From Zoroaster sp. YZ-2022 (Eukaryota > Echinodermata > Asteroidea > Forcipulatida > Zoroasteridae): a stretch of DNA of 64,000 bases. Position numbers and translations under genes: made by a program. This document shows positions 25,064 to 35,434 of this stretch, one piece after another (the stretch's first letter is position 1; every line of letters begins with the position of its first letter). The notes under the pieces are model-generated. The model worked only from the letters and a program-made list of their open reading frames with translations, was not told the DNA's origin and ran no database searches. Location: positions 28,688,366 through 28,752,365 of the forward strand of contig CM055816.1 in NCBI GenBank assembly GCA_029582265.1, written 5' to 3'.

Positions 25064-26107
25064 TTACATGTCTGTTTCACGCATTTTCATGCTGGATGCT
25101 TTGAGAGGATTGTAGTTGTTATGCCAGTGAAGCCACGTAATGCCTTTGCTACCCTGATACTGCCCATCTGGGTAATAATGACCATTTAAGTCAGAATAGT
25201 GACAGTTATTAAACCACCAGGCTCCTTCAAGGTGGTGTGCACAATTCCCCCCTGACCACGCATCATTGTCATTATCCTTTGTTGAGAAGTGCATTCCCTT
25301 GTGCCACCCAAGAGAGTCACCAGCAGTGCTGCTCACATCGTAGTCGCCATAATTCAGTCTGTACTTCTCACCAGTGATTTGGAAATCCGTGTATATCGCA
25401 AATCTCGTTTCGTCAATCCAATCTGTGAGATCTATGCGGAGGTCCCATGTCCCGTGTGATTTATCAGAGGTCAGATTCACCAAGTTATCATTACCTAGCC
25501 AATGCTCCCCGCTTAAATCACCGAAGCCAGACTTGTATTGACTCCAGTAACGATTAATAAAGTCAACACTGCCGTCCTCTCTGCGCTGAAACACAATCCA
25601 TCCGCCGCCGTCAATGTCCATGTCACAATAGACTTGGAGACTGTCATTAAATCCGTCTGGGTAGATCTTGTAGACACCACTTGTGCGGTAACCTGCCTCC
25701 ATTAGCCCTTTGCAACTTCTGTAGCGATCATACGAGATATCAGGTAATGAGAAGAGAGGTGTGTCTTCATTTTCATCGAAGTACACACTCTCTTGATCTT
25801 CAACAAATGATTCAGGATACTCAGCCCTGGTGGAGTTATTTAACTCACACAGTTTATTGCATTTATAGAAGTTAAATGACTTACAGTTCTTATCCATGTT
25901 ACAGTCTCGTCCGCACATGACGTAATAAGGTACAGTTTTCTTGGCATACGTGAAGTTTTTGAGTGCCCGGTTATCTGCAGGGAGATATTCGTTTGCAAGC
26001 CCACCACATTGACTTTCAAAGCTTACCGCTTGTGATATCAGTGGTACTATAAACACGAACATCATTTTGAAATAGAGTACGCACATCAAGAGTACTTGCT
26101 GCGTCAT
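25064..26107 (-). CDS. Secreted fibrinogen-related protein (apple/PAN-like plus fibrinogen C-terminal domain)
   Basis: A single uninterrupted 347-residue frame from ATG at 26107-26105. Residues 1-29 are hydrophobic and read as a signal peptide. Residues 34-110 hold six cysteines (34, 65, 69, 75, 83, 87) in an apple/PAN-like arrangement. Residues 131-342 form a fibrinogen C-terminal domain with [19 protein letters not shown] at 160-178, the calcium-site acidic run DNDND at 278-282 and [15 protein letters not shown] at 295-309. Possible N-glycosylation sites are N51, N91 and N211. Family members are secreted lectins binding acetylated sugars on microbes and are often expanded in marine invertebrates; the ligand here is unknown. 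A pseudogene copy lies at 4323-5311. The stop overlaps a perfect splice donor (GTAAGT), so an alternative 3' exon is possible but not needed, since MKMRETDM is a normal domain end. Confidence 0.93.
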   Translation of the reverse strand: MTQQVLLMCVLYFKMMFVFIVPLISQAVSFESQCGGLANEYLPADNRALKNFTYAKKTVPYYVMCGRDCNMDKNCKSFNFYKCNKLCELNNSTRAEYPESFVEDQESVYFDENEDTPLFSLPDISYDRYRSCKGLMEAGYRTSGVYKIYPDGFNDSLQVYCDMDIDGGGWIVFQRREDGSVDFINRYWSQYKSGFGDLSGEHWLGNDNLVNLTSDKSHGTWDLRIDLTDWIDETRFAIYTDFQITGEKYRLNYGDYDVSSTAGDSLGWHKGMHFSTKDNDNDAWSGGNCAHHLEGAWWFNNCHYSDLNGHYYPDGQYQGSKGITWLHWHNNYNPLKASSMKMRETDM

Positions 26108-26362
26108 CTTCAATGTATTGTTTGTATATGGTGAAAACGTTTCAAGAAAAATCCAATTAAATATCTGGATCTGGATCTGGATTGTTTACTCCGTAAAAGC
26201 GGTAAACCGCATCACTACAGAGTGGAACTATCGTAGTAGAACTATCGGTTTTTATTCAAACAAGTATTTCGGTATCATCGGTCGACCAACTGTTTGATTG
26301 AAACACGACTATACTGCACACGGCGCAATGTAGAAATGTAACACACCATCGACCGAGGAGTG

Positions 26363-26368
26363 TTTATA
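26363..26368 (-). promoter_or_regulatory. Candidate TATA box for the fibrinogen-related gene
   Basis: ATATAAACAC on the minus strand lies about 256 bp upstream of the start codon and is conserved at the equivalent place in duplicon A (near 5500). The intervening leader in B also carries about 75 bp of extra sequence near 26160-26240. Promoter function is inferred from motif and conservation only. Confidence 0.25.
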
Positions 26369-27364
26369 TTGAATGTTTGTGAACCGAAGGATTGTATGCG
26401 TAAAGCACTGATTGGTCAAAGTGAAGTCACTGCTGAATGGTGATTTACATGTATCACCTGACTGGTTGACAGAAACTTGAAAAGTCCCAGCTTTATCTGT
26501 TTTTTGATTTTCTCAAAAAGATAAAATTATTCACTAATAAACAGTCCCAACCTGAATTATTTTAATGTTTCGAGGAAACAAAATCTTAATTTTGCCTTTA
26601 TGAATTAATGCCTATATGAATTTGTTTAGCACATAAAATGTTTGGATGAGTGATTTTACCGAAATATTAAGGAAATAAATTAAATGGCCTAGTCCCAGCC
26701 TCCCCACTGCAGCTAACGCATTTCAACAACAGTATCAGTCTATCGCCTAATTTGCATATCCAATATTTTTGTATATTGAAACCGTCCCCTCCCAGGGCGA
26801 GAGAGCAGTGGGTACGAGGTATGCATAAACTACAGGAAATTCCTGGGGACGATGTTGTCGTTCATCGTACTGAATACTATTAAGCCCAACTTTCACGTAC
26901 GTGACCAATTCAAAACATGATAATTACTATGGCATTATTCGTTTTGTTTTCATTTAAGTTTATTACTTGGTGACCCCAAAAATAGCATTTCGAATTTATT
27001 TATCTTTAGAATGCCAGAAGTGTTCAATGATTGTAATGGTGTATTAGCTGAAGACAGTGTGAATCCAGGCTGTAGGGTAAATTAAAGTGGGAAATACGGT
27101 ACAAAATGAGCTGGAGGGGTCGCATACAAACATTGTATCCACCAATGGTAACGCAGTAGTGGCATACTGCCTAAAAGTAGGGTCAATTTAAAGCCATGTG
27201 ATGAATGGGAATCCTTGATCCACTAACTTTGATCCCTGGCTCCACTGATCTGCCAACTAATGCACGTATTTCATGAAGCCACGAGTAAACGCACTATTTG
27301 TGTCTTTAAAGAGGATCTGATGATGGGATGAGGTTAGTGGAGACGCGCTTTTTTAGGGGCAAAT

Positions 27365-27891
27365 CGTCACCGTTTTCACGAAGAGCCACATATCTCAAAT
27401 GGCGTGATTGAGATTTACATTTTATTCTGTGCTTAGCTTAAAACTGCAAATCTACAATACTAAAGCCACGGTTTGCAGTTTAAAACCCCTTACATGATTC
27501 TGTAAAAGTTTAACATCTCTATTGACTAACTAATTTCTTTTAAAATATTGGCTAATTGCCATAGTAATTAGTCAAAGATATGTGTCTCTTCGTGAAACCT
27601 AAAAAGTGAGATGACCTACTTATACGCCCATCTGAATACGTGTTTTTTTTTACATAGGAAAGGGATGCGCATGTCACGTGATCACGCGCACACTATGTGG
27701 CTCTTCGTGAAAACGCAAAAATGATTTGACCTACATTTACTCCCTTCTGTTGCAATGAATTACATGCATCTTTGGGGATGTGTGGCTCTTCGTGAAAACG
27801 CAAAATGCAATTATTGAGATATACGCCCATACCTGTATTAATCAATAATTTGTCATTTTAACATTAGTGGCTCTTCGTGAAAACGGTGACG
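27365..27891 (+). mobile_element. 527-bp MITE with 25-bp perfect inverted termini and AAAT target duplication
   Basis: The left end, starting CGTCACCGTTTTCACGAAG, is perfectly inverse to 27867-27891 over 25 bp. AAAT flanks it on both sides (27361-27364 and 27892-27895). The collinear site in duplicon A (near 6575) reads GGGGCAAATGTTCATAC with a single AAAT and no element. Inside, the terminal motif recurs near 27585, 27697 and 27782 (CTCTTCGTGAAA), each followed by a similar stretch. There is no ORF, so the element is non-autonomous. A region at 38585-38816 shares the TTTTCACGAAG motif. Confidence 0.93.
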
Positions 27892-28319
27892 AAATGTTCA
27901 TACCCCTGTGTGAAAAAATCGTTTAAAACACAGCACGGCAGAAATCCAATCGATCCAGCAATTAAAAATACCGACGCGCAGGTCTGAGGTGACGCGCGCG
28001 GAGAACAGAATCCGAAGATTTGTGGGTGTTTTTTTGGCCAAATGAAGATCAAGTAATTTTTTAACCTGTTAAGCTTTTAGCTCAAACCATTCCACCCAAT
28101 AATTTCTGAGACTGATGTAACTAAAAGGATAGTTCTTCAGAAATGTATAGTTCAAGGTTCTTTGACAATCATCATTTTTTTGACTATTGAGATTTTACAT
28201 CAAGTTTAATATAAAACTTTAATCTTGTTTTTTTAATTTAAGATTACCAATATTGTACAATGGCTTTCATGGGTAAATGAAAGGGGTGAATACGTCAAAG
28301 GAAGGGTACACTGTAAGAA

Positions 28320-28805
28320 ACGGGAGGACGACTAAATAATGAATGGTAAAATAACATGTATGATGATATAAAGGAACACGACCCCCTCCCCCTCCCCGCT
28401 ATCCACCAATGGTTTGAGACTCAAGAAACGGGGGGACGCCTAAATAATGAATGGTAAAATAATATGTATGATGATATAAAGGGACACGTCCCCCCCGCCA
28501 TCCACCAATGGTTTGAGACTCAAGAAACGGGGACGCCTAAATAATGAATGGTAAAATAACATGTATGATGATATAAAGAGACACGTCCCCCTCCCCCCTC
28601 TCGCCATCCACCAATGGTTTGAGACTCAAGAAACGGGGGGGGGGGGCGCCTAAATAATGAATGGTAAAATAACATGTATGATGATATAAAGAGACACGTC
28701 CCCCTCCCCCCTCTCGCCATCCACCAATGGTTTGAGACTCAAGAAACGGGGGACGCCTAAATAATGAATGGTAAAATAACATGTATGATGATATAAAGGA
28801 ACACG
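28320..28805 (+). repeat. Tandem repeat of about 105-120 bp, about 5 copies
   Basis: ATGAATGGTAAAATAACATG recurs near 28340, 28450, 28545, 28665 and 28765, with ACCAATGGTTTGAGACTCAA between units and variable poly-G/poly-C tracts. Duplicon A has only one such unit (about 7010-7090). Confidence 0.88.
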
Positions 28806-29380
28806 TCAATGAAAGATATGCCAACAATCAATTTGAATCTCTCAAACAATTGGCAACAAAACTATACACTGTAATGATAATATGAATGATACTGTCAACG
28901 AAAGATATGTCAACAATCAATTTAAATCTCTCAAACAATTGGCAACAAAACTATACACTGTAATGATAATATGAATGATACTGTCAATGAAAGATATGTC
29001 AACAATCAATTTGAATCTCTCAAACAATTGGCAACAGAACTATACACTGTAATGATAATATGAATGATACTCTCAATGAAAGATATGTCAACAATCAATG
29101 TGAATCTCTCAAACAATTGACAACAAAACTATACACTGTAATGATAATATGAATGATACTGTCAATGAAAGATATGTCAACAATCAATTTGAATCTCTCA
29201 AACAATTGACAACAAAACTATACACTGTAATGCTAATATGAATGATACTGTCAATGAAAGATATGTCAACAATCAATTTGAATCTCTCAAACAATTGACA
29301 ACAAAACTATACACTGTAATGATAATATGAATGATACTGTCAATGAAATATATGTCAACAGTCAATTTGAATCTCTTTTG
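28806..29380 (+). repeat. 89-bp tandem repeat, 7 copies
   Basis: AAGATATGTCAACAATCAAT starts near 28813, 28902, 28991, 29080, 29169, 29258 and 29347, period 89. This is the same unit as at 7303-7560 with more copies. Confidence 0.95.
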
Positions 29381-29529
29381 ATGACAGACCAATTACAGTC
29401 CAAAAAGTACAATCTCCTAAGCAGGGGCGGATCTAAGATGGTTGAAAAGTGGGAAACTGCTTAAAATGTGGTCACGCATAAATGCAAAGAAATGTGAATG
29501 GGCACTTGCTCTCTTTGTCAGCCTCCAAC

Positions 29530-30140
29530 TGATCCGCTAATTTGCCCCTAGCTCCCACGATCTGCCAATGATCCTCAGTATTACATGAAACTACGATCAA
29601 ACGCAGGGGGTTGTCAATGGGTACGATTTCTTGTGACGATTGGAAGAGCAGGGAGGGTGAAGGAAGAAGCAGGATCCCTGACCTACTCCTCTCCATCCCA
29701 CCCCAAGCCCTATCAACACCAATTATTTTAATTTAACATTTGGTGGCTTTCATTTTGTTCCACAAACAAAATCGGTATTAAATTTCAAAGTTTGTTTCTT
29801 GCTAGAATAATTATACGTGTGAGTATGGACACGTCAAGGGAAGGTTTTTAAGTGCGAGTTTGCTATCAAAATTAAGTGGAATATTGTAATAATTTGTGCG
29901 CTTTAATTGTTTAAAAATTTTAAATATGTATTGTTATAATATATTGTTTTTGTGAACGATAATTACTCGGGTTGTATTACTACTTGGGGTATATTACAAT
30001 TACCACCACCCCCCCCCCCATACATACGTGGTCGAATCACCCTGTCCCCTGGATCAATTTCAAGGGGTGAAATCATAAGCTCATCTCGTGCTATTAATGA
30101 AATTGTACGTTCTCTTTCTCTTTTACACCTCACGGTCCTT
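29530..30140. other. Intergenic, no gene seen
   Basis: AT-rich with a short poly-C tract near 30010. The pyrimidine stretch at 30108-30142 ends in TTTCAG, a good splice-acceptor shape, directly before the inverted repeat at 30143. Confidence 0.4.
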
Positions 30141-30142
30141 TC

Positions 30143-30502
30143 AGTACGGAAGCTTAAATGACCATCTGTTACCGCGTTACTTAGATAATTTATCGTGGGA
30201 AAATGCACAACATATTACGGATTTCAAAGATATTTTTCTCAGAAACACAGAATTCCATGATAATGTATCTTTGAAACAAGGAATTCCATGATAATGTATC
30301 CACCATCATGATAATGTATACACCATAATGTATACACCATCATGGAATTCCGTGTTTCACAGATACATTATCATGGAATTCCGTGTTTCTGAGAAAAATA
30401 TCTTTGAAATCCATAATAGCTGGTGCATTTTTCCACGTTTCCACGATAAATTATCTAAGTAACGCGGTAACAGGATGGTCATTTAAGCTTCCGTATTTCA
30501 GA
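30143..30502. repeat. Long imperfect inverted repeat (foldback), about 360 bp
   Basis: The left arm (TACGGAAGCTTAAATGACCA, then TTACCGCGTTACTTAGATAA, then GGATTTCAAAGATATTTTTC) reappears in inverse complement on the right arm down to 30502. The arms are about 150 bp with small indels and meet at repeated TGATAATGTAT/GTGTATACATTA motifs near 30295-30335. No target duplication was found outside the arms. Confidence 0.9.
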
Positions 30503-31089
30503 GCCACCACAGTAGACTAGATTGTATCTGCTGACGAACGTTTGTTGAATGGCAATTAAGGCGCATGTGTACACACAGTGCTGCACAACTTTGTCGAAAC
30601 ATATAAACTTGAGAACTTATTTTTATCGCGTGATAAATTGTTTTAATTTGTGTGTATTTATTTGCATTCACTGATCATTTTTAGTTTTCTGTCTCACTTG
30701 AAAGTTAGTAACTAAAAATAAATAATTTAAAAAACTGAGCTCATTGTGTACATAATGATGAAAACTTTGTCAAAAATAAACACACGATGATGCAATGACG
30801 TTTATTTGCCAGTGTGTCAGATGTATTTAACCACGTAGACTCCTCTAAGCTGCGTTCCTTTTTGCCTGTCAGTAAACCTGTGCCTCACTTGTACCTTTGG
30901 GATGTCTTACCCTGAGTTTAGGAAACTGAAACTGGTCTGGATCATTTCCCTCCTAAGTTAGCAAAGGAATTCAATTTATTGTTGTACAATAGTTTACAAT
31001 GAATGTAATGATGTATTAACTGGAGGCAGTGAGAATCCAGGCTGTAAGGTAAATGAACGGTGGAAACACGACGAAAAATAGGAATCGCA
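30503..31089. other. Intergenic; dispersed module piece at 30985-31075
   Basis: CAATAGTTTACAATGAATGT with GAATCCAGGCTGTAAGG is one unit of the sequence arrayed at 8151-8700. No gene seen. Confidence 0.5.
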
Positions 31090-31197
31090 TACAAAAATGT
31101 ATCCTTGAGCAAGGTACTTAACCATAATTGCTTCGTCCTTCGGATGGGACGTAAAGCCGTAGGTCCCGTGTGTTGTATAATGCACGTAAAGTGGATT
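31090..31197 (+). mobile_element. SINE body fragment
   Basis: CCTTGAGCAAGGTACTTAAC, CTTCGGATGGGACGTAAAGC and TGCACGTAAA are the body motifs of a tRNA-derived SINE type seen antisense at 57558-57765. The head is missing and it abuts the next SINE. Confidence 0.6.
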
Positions 31198-31556
31198 GTC
31201 GTGGCCGAGCGGTCTAGCGCACTGAACTCAAGTTCTGGTGTTGCCAGCAGCAGAGTGTGGGTTCGAGCCCCAGCCGTGACACCTGTGTCCTTGAGCAAGA
31301 CACTTAACCATAATTGCTTCTCTCCACCCAGGGGTTAAATGGGTACCTGTGAAGGCAGAGATGGTTTGCTCTCTATGCGCTAGAAATGGCAGCAATTGAG
31401 CTGTATACTCCCCAGGGAGCTGAGATGGTTTCAGGAATGATTTGAGCCTTATGAGCCTTATGAGCAGGGATAATAATATAATGCGCCTTGAGCGCCACTT
31501 AGTTGGTGGATACGTGCGCTATATAAATCTATACATTATTATTATTATTATTATTA
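31198..31556 (+). mobile_element. tRNA-Leu(CAA)-derived SINE, copy 1
   Basis: The first 85 bp resemble a tRNA gene: A box GTGGCCGAGCGGTCTAGCGC, anticodon arm around ACTCAAGTTCTGG (anticodon CAA), long variable arm, B box GGGTTCGAGCCCCAG, and a 3' end (GACACC) complementary to the GGTGTC start seen in the other copies. A unique body follows, then a tail of ATT triplets after TGCGCTATATAAAT. Sister copies are at 52229-52597 and 54674-55032. The non-tRNA body and ATT tail show it is a SINE and not a tRNA gene. Confidence 0.9.
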
Positions 31557-31559
31557 TGG

Positions 31560-31853
31560 TAAAATTACATGTATGATGATATAAAGGGGGCATATGACCG
31601 CCCCGCCCCCTACCCAATCCACCAATGGTTTGAGACTCAATTGCAATCACATGATCAACCTGAATAACAATAACATTCAATTACGGAATTAAAATCCAAA
31701 AGCCTTTGGACTTCAATTTCTCATTTAGTTTCTCATTTAGGCCATCTACCCCCCAGTTGGCTTGTAAACAATAAGGTCTTACTGAAAACAGACTTATTTT
31801 TTTAATTTTCTTTTAAGATTACCAATAGTTTGCAATGAAAGTAATGACGTATT
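31560..31853 (+). repeat. Composite dispersed repeat module, interrupted by a hAT element
   Basis: Carries ACCAATGGTTTGAGACTCAA and TTAAGATTACCAATAGTTTG. It resumes at 32057 with GATGTATTTACTGGAGGCAG. Confidence 0.75.
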
Positions 31854-32056
31854 CACTGGCGTAAATGAAAAGTGGGTGGGGGTGATTTTGAAATTTGGGT
31901 GCACTGTATAGCTTGAAGTTCTGCATGTGTATTTTTATTATATATATTTTTTCAACGCATGGAAAATTCTGGAGGATGATTCTATGGACCATCCCACCCA
32001 GTCCAAAATATGGGGGGGGGGGATATATCCGCCATCCCCCGGGATTTACGCCCTTG
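31854..32056 (+). mobile_element. 203-bp hAT-type MITE
   Basis: Ends are CACTGGCGTAAAT and the inverse complement of CAAGGGCGTAAAT. The flanking 8-bp repeats are GACGTATT (31846-31853) and GATGTATT (32057-32064), differing at one base. The uninterrupted target sequence is known from the 70-bp repeat units (GATGTATTCACTGGAGGC), which fixes the boundaries. No ORF. Confidence 0.8.
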
Positions 32057-32064
32057 GATGTATT

Positions 32065-33340
32065 TACTGGAGGCAGGGAGAATCTAGGCTGCATGGTAAG
32101 TGAACGGTGGGAACACGACACAAAAGAACACACTGCCATTAAACTGAATAAGGAATTATAGAAAAGAACAATGACGTAAATGCAGCGAGGTTCAGTCAAC
32201 TGAAACGTTGCCTAGTCATGGTTGTTGGTATATTATGGGTGCACCTTACTAAATAAAATACGGTAGTGACCAAATTCATTTGCCGAGCTCATTATTCTTA
32301 ATTTGTATGCCATCACTTTGTTTGAAAAAGTAAGACCTCAGGTCCATAATCACATACATTTGAGGGACTTTGTAAAAAATGGTCCAATATCATGACCTGG
32401 GGTCCTTGACTTCCAAGTGTGAGTAATTTTGATACCCTGTTCCTAATTGTCCTAGAAGCGTAGGACCCTTTTCCCAAATTGGATGCTTGCCTTTATAGTG
32501 TAGAGGATGGTTTCCTTTGGGATTGGAATAACTGGACGGGCCTCTGGAGTATGCACATTAAATTGAAAATAAAATAAAAGTTAGACATCACTAAATATTT
32601 TGGTTTTTGTGTAAATTATTTTTAATGACTTTTGATCATTTTGTATTTACAACTGGTTTGTATGGGTACACCCCACTCAATACTAACTAGTGATACATTC
32701 ATGCGGCGAGCTGTGTCATAATTTGTGTATGTCATAATTTTTGTTAAACATCAATCAATACTTTGTCAGCTAGGAGTTTGTAATGATTTTTTTATGATGT
32801 TTTAATGTTTTGTATTTCATTTCTGTATTGGCCATTCCAGTTGTCATAATTGTCCCAGAATGAAGCGGTATTGGTCCAGTGCTGGGCCACAGGTGGGCCC
32901 TCCAGTGTGGCAGTGTTCTGTTCGGCCCAGTGCTCGTCCGATAGCTGGCGGATTCTATATTCACGTATGTTCATACATGTCGCTTAGTTCTGCCGCAATA
33001 ATCGCTCCAATGACGATATCCTTGCTACGTCCTGGCTGTATCAATGTCTATCAGAACTGTCGATTTTCATCGAACAACATCTTCCTTATTTTGGCAGGTT
33101 TTAAAAAGAAAATGCCATGAATAAACGTTGTATACATTTAATTTTAAGTTCTGTTAAATTGTTCTTGAAAGTTAATGATTTTTTATTTTATAAATTACAA
33201 ATAATAGCGCGTCATACACTTTTCAAATGTTTCCCAAAATGTTGTGAAAAGGACATTATTATAAGTAATTTTTTCAATGTTCTTTACTTTTGTTAACGCT
33301 CTGCTCGTCACACGTATTATCCTTGATCAATGTGTGTTGG
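32065..33340. other. Intergenic, no gene seen
   Basis: No recognisable exon. 32870-32950 has short GGGCC-flanked repeats (TGGTCCAGTGCTGGGCCACA, GGTGGGCCCTCCAGTGTGG). Confidence 0.45.
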
Positions 33341-34270
33341 AACATCCCCTCCCCAATACATCAAATGGTTTGAGACGCAATAGAAATGGCCCATTAAATG
33401 TTTCCATCCGCAAAGTTGGCTTGTAAATAATATATGAGAGGTTTCAGCTCTTACCGAGAACAGACTGTTGAATTTTAAGCGGTTTTTGTTCGGTATTGTT
33501 GTGCTTGTAACGAGTATTATCTCATCCGTATAATGATAATATTAATAACACTGTCAACGAAAGATATGAAATCAATAAATTTGAAGTCTTTTTGATGACA
33601 GGCCAATTGTAGTGCTTCGTTAATTGGTCCACATGCAGTCGGCTTGTATTATGCCTTTATTAGTACATTTTTCTTAACACTTAAAATGTTGGAATAATTA
33701 CTTTTATAAAAAAGAATACCGAATATGACGAAATGGATTTCTACTTTTCATGCGTATGAATAGAAATGCAGCACACGCTCTTGTTATTTGCCCTGTAGAC
33801 TATAACGCCAAACTCCATTGGATACGAGCACCTAAGTTAAAGGGACAATGTTGTCATGATCAATAGGGCATGGAATCAGAGTGCTAGTTTTAGATTAACT
33901 CAGTGACTGAAAATAATACCCCACATGATAATGTCATAATTATTACATTTTGCTAATGCATAAATTAGATTCCATGCCCCGTTGAAAGTCTGCTCTGATC
34001 ATGTTATTAACCCCGTAGCAGACTATAACCCCAAACTCCATTGGATACAAACACGTAAGTTAAATATCCAAGATGTGTGGATATTAGTCCATTAGCCAGG
34101 TAATACTTTGGTACCATATGGAGGGACTAATTCATTATAAAATATGAAAATTTCAAACAAAATGTGATGGACTTGCTGAAACAGTAGCTTAGTGCTCGTT
34201 TTTGAGCGTTTTCTTTTACGATTGCTACCAGACGTAGCCTGATAAGATCACATGTTATTACACGCAGTAC
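33340..34270 (+). repeat. Composite dispersed repeat module with internal duplication and MITE
   Basis: Collinear with 8.85-9.7 kb. The ACTCCATTGGATAC segment occurs twice (near 33812 and 34036), the first copy interrupted by a TTAA MITE and the second leading into the empty-site sequence at 34057-34079. Confidence 0.8.
33841..34003 (-). mobile_element. TTAA MITE, copy 3 (right end lost)
   Basis: Starts AGGGACAATGTTGTCATGAT right after TTAA at 33837-33840. Its interior (TAGTTTTAGATTAACTCA, then GATTCCATGCCCCGTTGA) matches copy 1 in the opposite orientation. The right terminus decays after CTGATCATG and no second TTAA MITE end is present. Confidence 0.8.
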
Positions 34271-34460
34271 CTTTTTAATAATGATTCAACATAAATCCAG
34301 GCTTCTTGGTTTTTTGTTGCAGTACATGAATAGATGTTCAATTGTTTCTGGTTCGCTGTCACATAAGGGTCTAATGTCATTGGCAGTGATTTTCATTTTA
34401 TGAAGAAGGCTTTTAGTGGGGAGAATCCTGTGTTATACTTTAAACACTCCGAAACAAAGA
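34270..34460 (-). mobile_element. LINE fragment: zinc-knuckle-like tail of reverse transcriptase ORF
   Basis: The minus-strand frame encodes KITANDIRPLCDSEPETIEH followed by LFMYCNKK. The C...ETIEHLF..C pattern is the zf-RVT motif near the C-terminus of LINE polyproteins. The fragment runs into the sequence gap, so its full extent is unknown. Confidence 0.7.
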
Positions 34461-34960
34461 NNNNNNNNNNNNNNNNNNNNNNNNNNNNNNNNNNNNNNNN
34501 NNNNNNNNNNNNNNNNNNNNNNNNNNNNNNNNNNNNNNNNNNNNNNNNNNNNNNNNNNNNNNNNNNNNNNNNNNNNNNNNNNNNNNNNNNNNNNNNNNNN
34601 NNNNNNNNNNNNNNNNNNNNNNNNNNNNNNNNNNNNNNNNNNNNNNNNNNNNNNNNNNNNNNNNNNNNNNNNNNNNNNNNNNNNNNNNNNNNNNNNNNNN
34701 NNNNNNNNNNNNNNNNNNNNNNNNNNNNNNNNNNNNNNNNNNNNNNNNNNNNNNNNNNNNNNNNNNNNNNNNNNNNNNNNNNNNNNNNNNNNNNNNNNNN
34801 NNNNNNNNNNNNNNNNNNNNNNNNNNNNNNNNNNNNNNNNNNNNNNNNNNNNNNNNNNNNNNNNNNNNNNNNNNNNNNNNNNNNNNNNNNNNNNNNNNNN
34901 NNNNNNNNNNNNNNNNNNNNNNNNNNNNNNNNNNNNNNNNNNNNNNNNNNNNNNNNNNNN
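34461..34960. other. Assembly gap (500 N)
   Basis: Exactly 500 N, a common placeholder length for gaps of unknown size. It separates the LINE fragment from a hAT terminus and lies where the missing 3' exons of the GH3 gene could be. Confidence 0.99.
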
Positions 34961-35016
34961 GGGGCTAAGGGCTGTAGCCCCCCTAAAATTGTTTAAAAAA
35001 AATAAAATATAAAAAA

Positions 35017-35050
<34 letters not shown>

Positions 35051-35186
35051 AGAACGCACTCCCATTCCCACAGTGTGCTTTGTTTTTCTCTCCCTTTGAT
35101 TATTTCATTGTAATTTTTGTAGTACTGAAAAACAATTGTTTTTGATTCTCAGCACCCCCCCTAAAAATGTTCTGGGTCCGCCCATG
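34961..35186 (-). mobile_element. hAT-type element, one end only (other end in gap)
   Basis: The right edge, read inward on the minus strand, starts CATGGGCGGACCCAGAACAT, a typical hAT non-autonomous terminus. The body contains a (GA)n tract at 35020-35049 and CCCCCCTAAAA motifs. The left end is hidden by the gap. Confidence 0.5.
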
Positions 35187-35269
35187 CATGTGGTTGCAAA
35201 CCATTATAATTTACCTTTTGTATCAGGCTATATTTTACATTTCTAATAAAGATGTACAACATGACAAAC

Positions 35270-35434
35270 CTATACTTCACTGCAATCACAGGGCATCTCT
35301 CGTGGAATCCAACCACCTCTACCACGTCACCCACACGATAACGGTATAACCCACATTTGGTAGTCATAACAACCTCGTACTTTTTGCCAATCTCGACCTC
35401 AACCATTAACAACGTTTGTGGATTCTCTTCGCCA
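35270..35434 (-). CDS. GH3 gene, coding exon 4
   Basis: 165 bp; acceptor TTTTTATCCAG, donor AG|GTTTGT. Encodes SGEENPQTLLMVEVEIGKK through GLYRYRVGDVV to CPVIAVKYR. The end phase requires at least one more exon at lower coordinates. Confidence 0.93.

Noticed and set aside
31198..31285. Functional tRNA-Leu gene
   Set aside because: The tRNA-like head is followed by a shared non-tRNA body and an ATT tail present in three dispersed copies, which defines a SINE.
34400..35071. Open frames spanning the N gap
   Set aside because: Undefined bases cannot support a frame.
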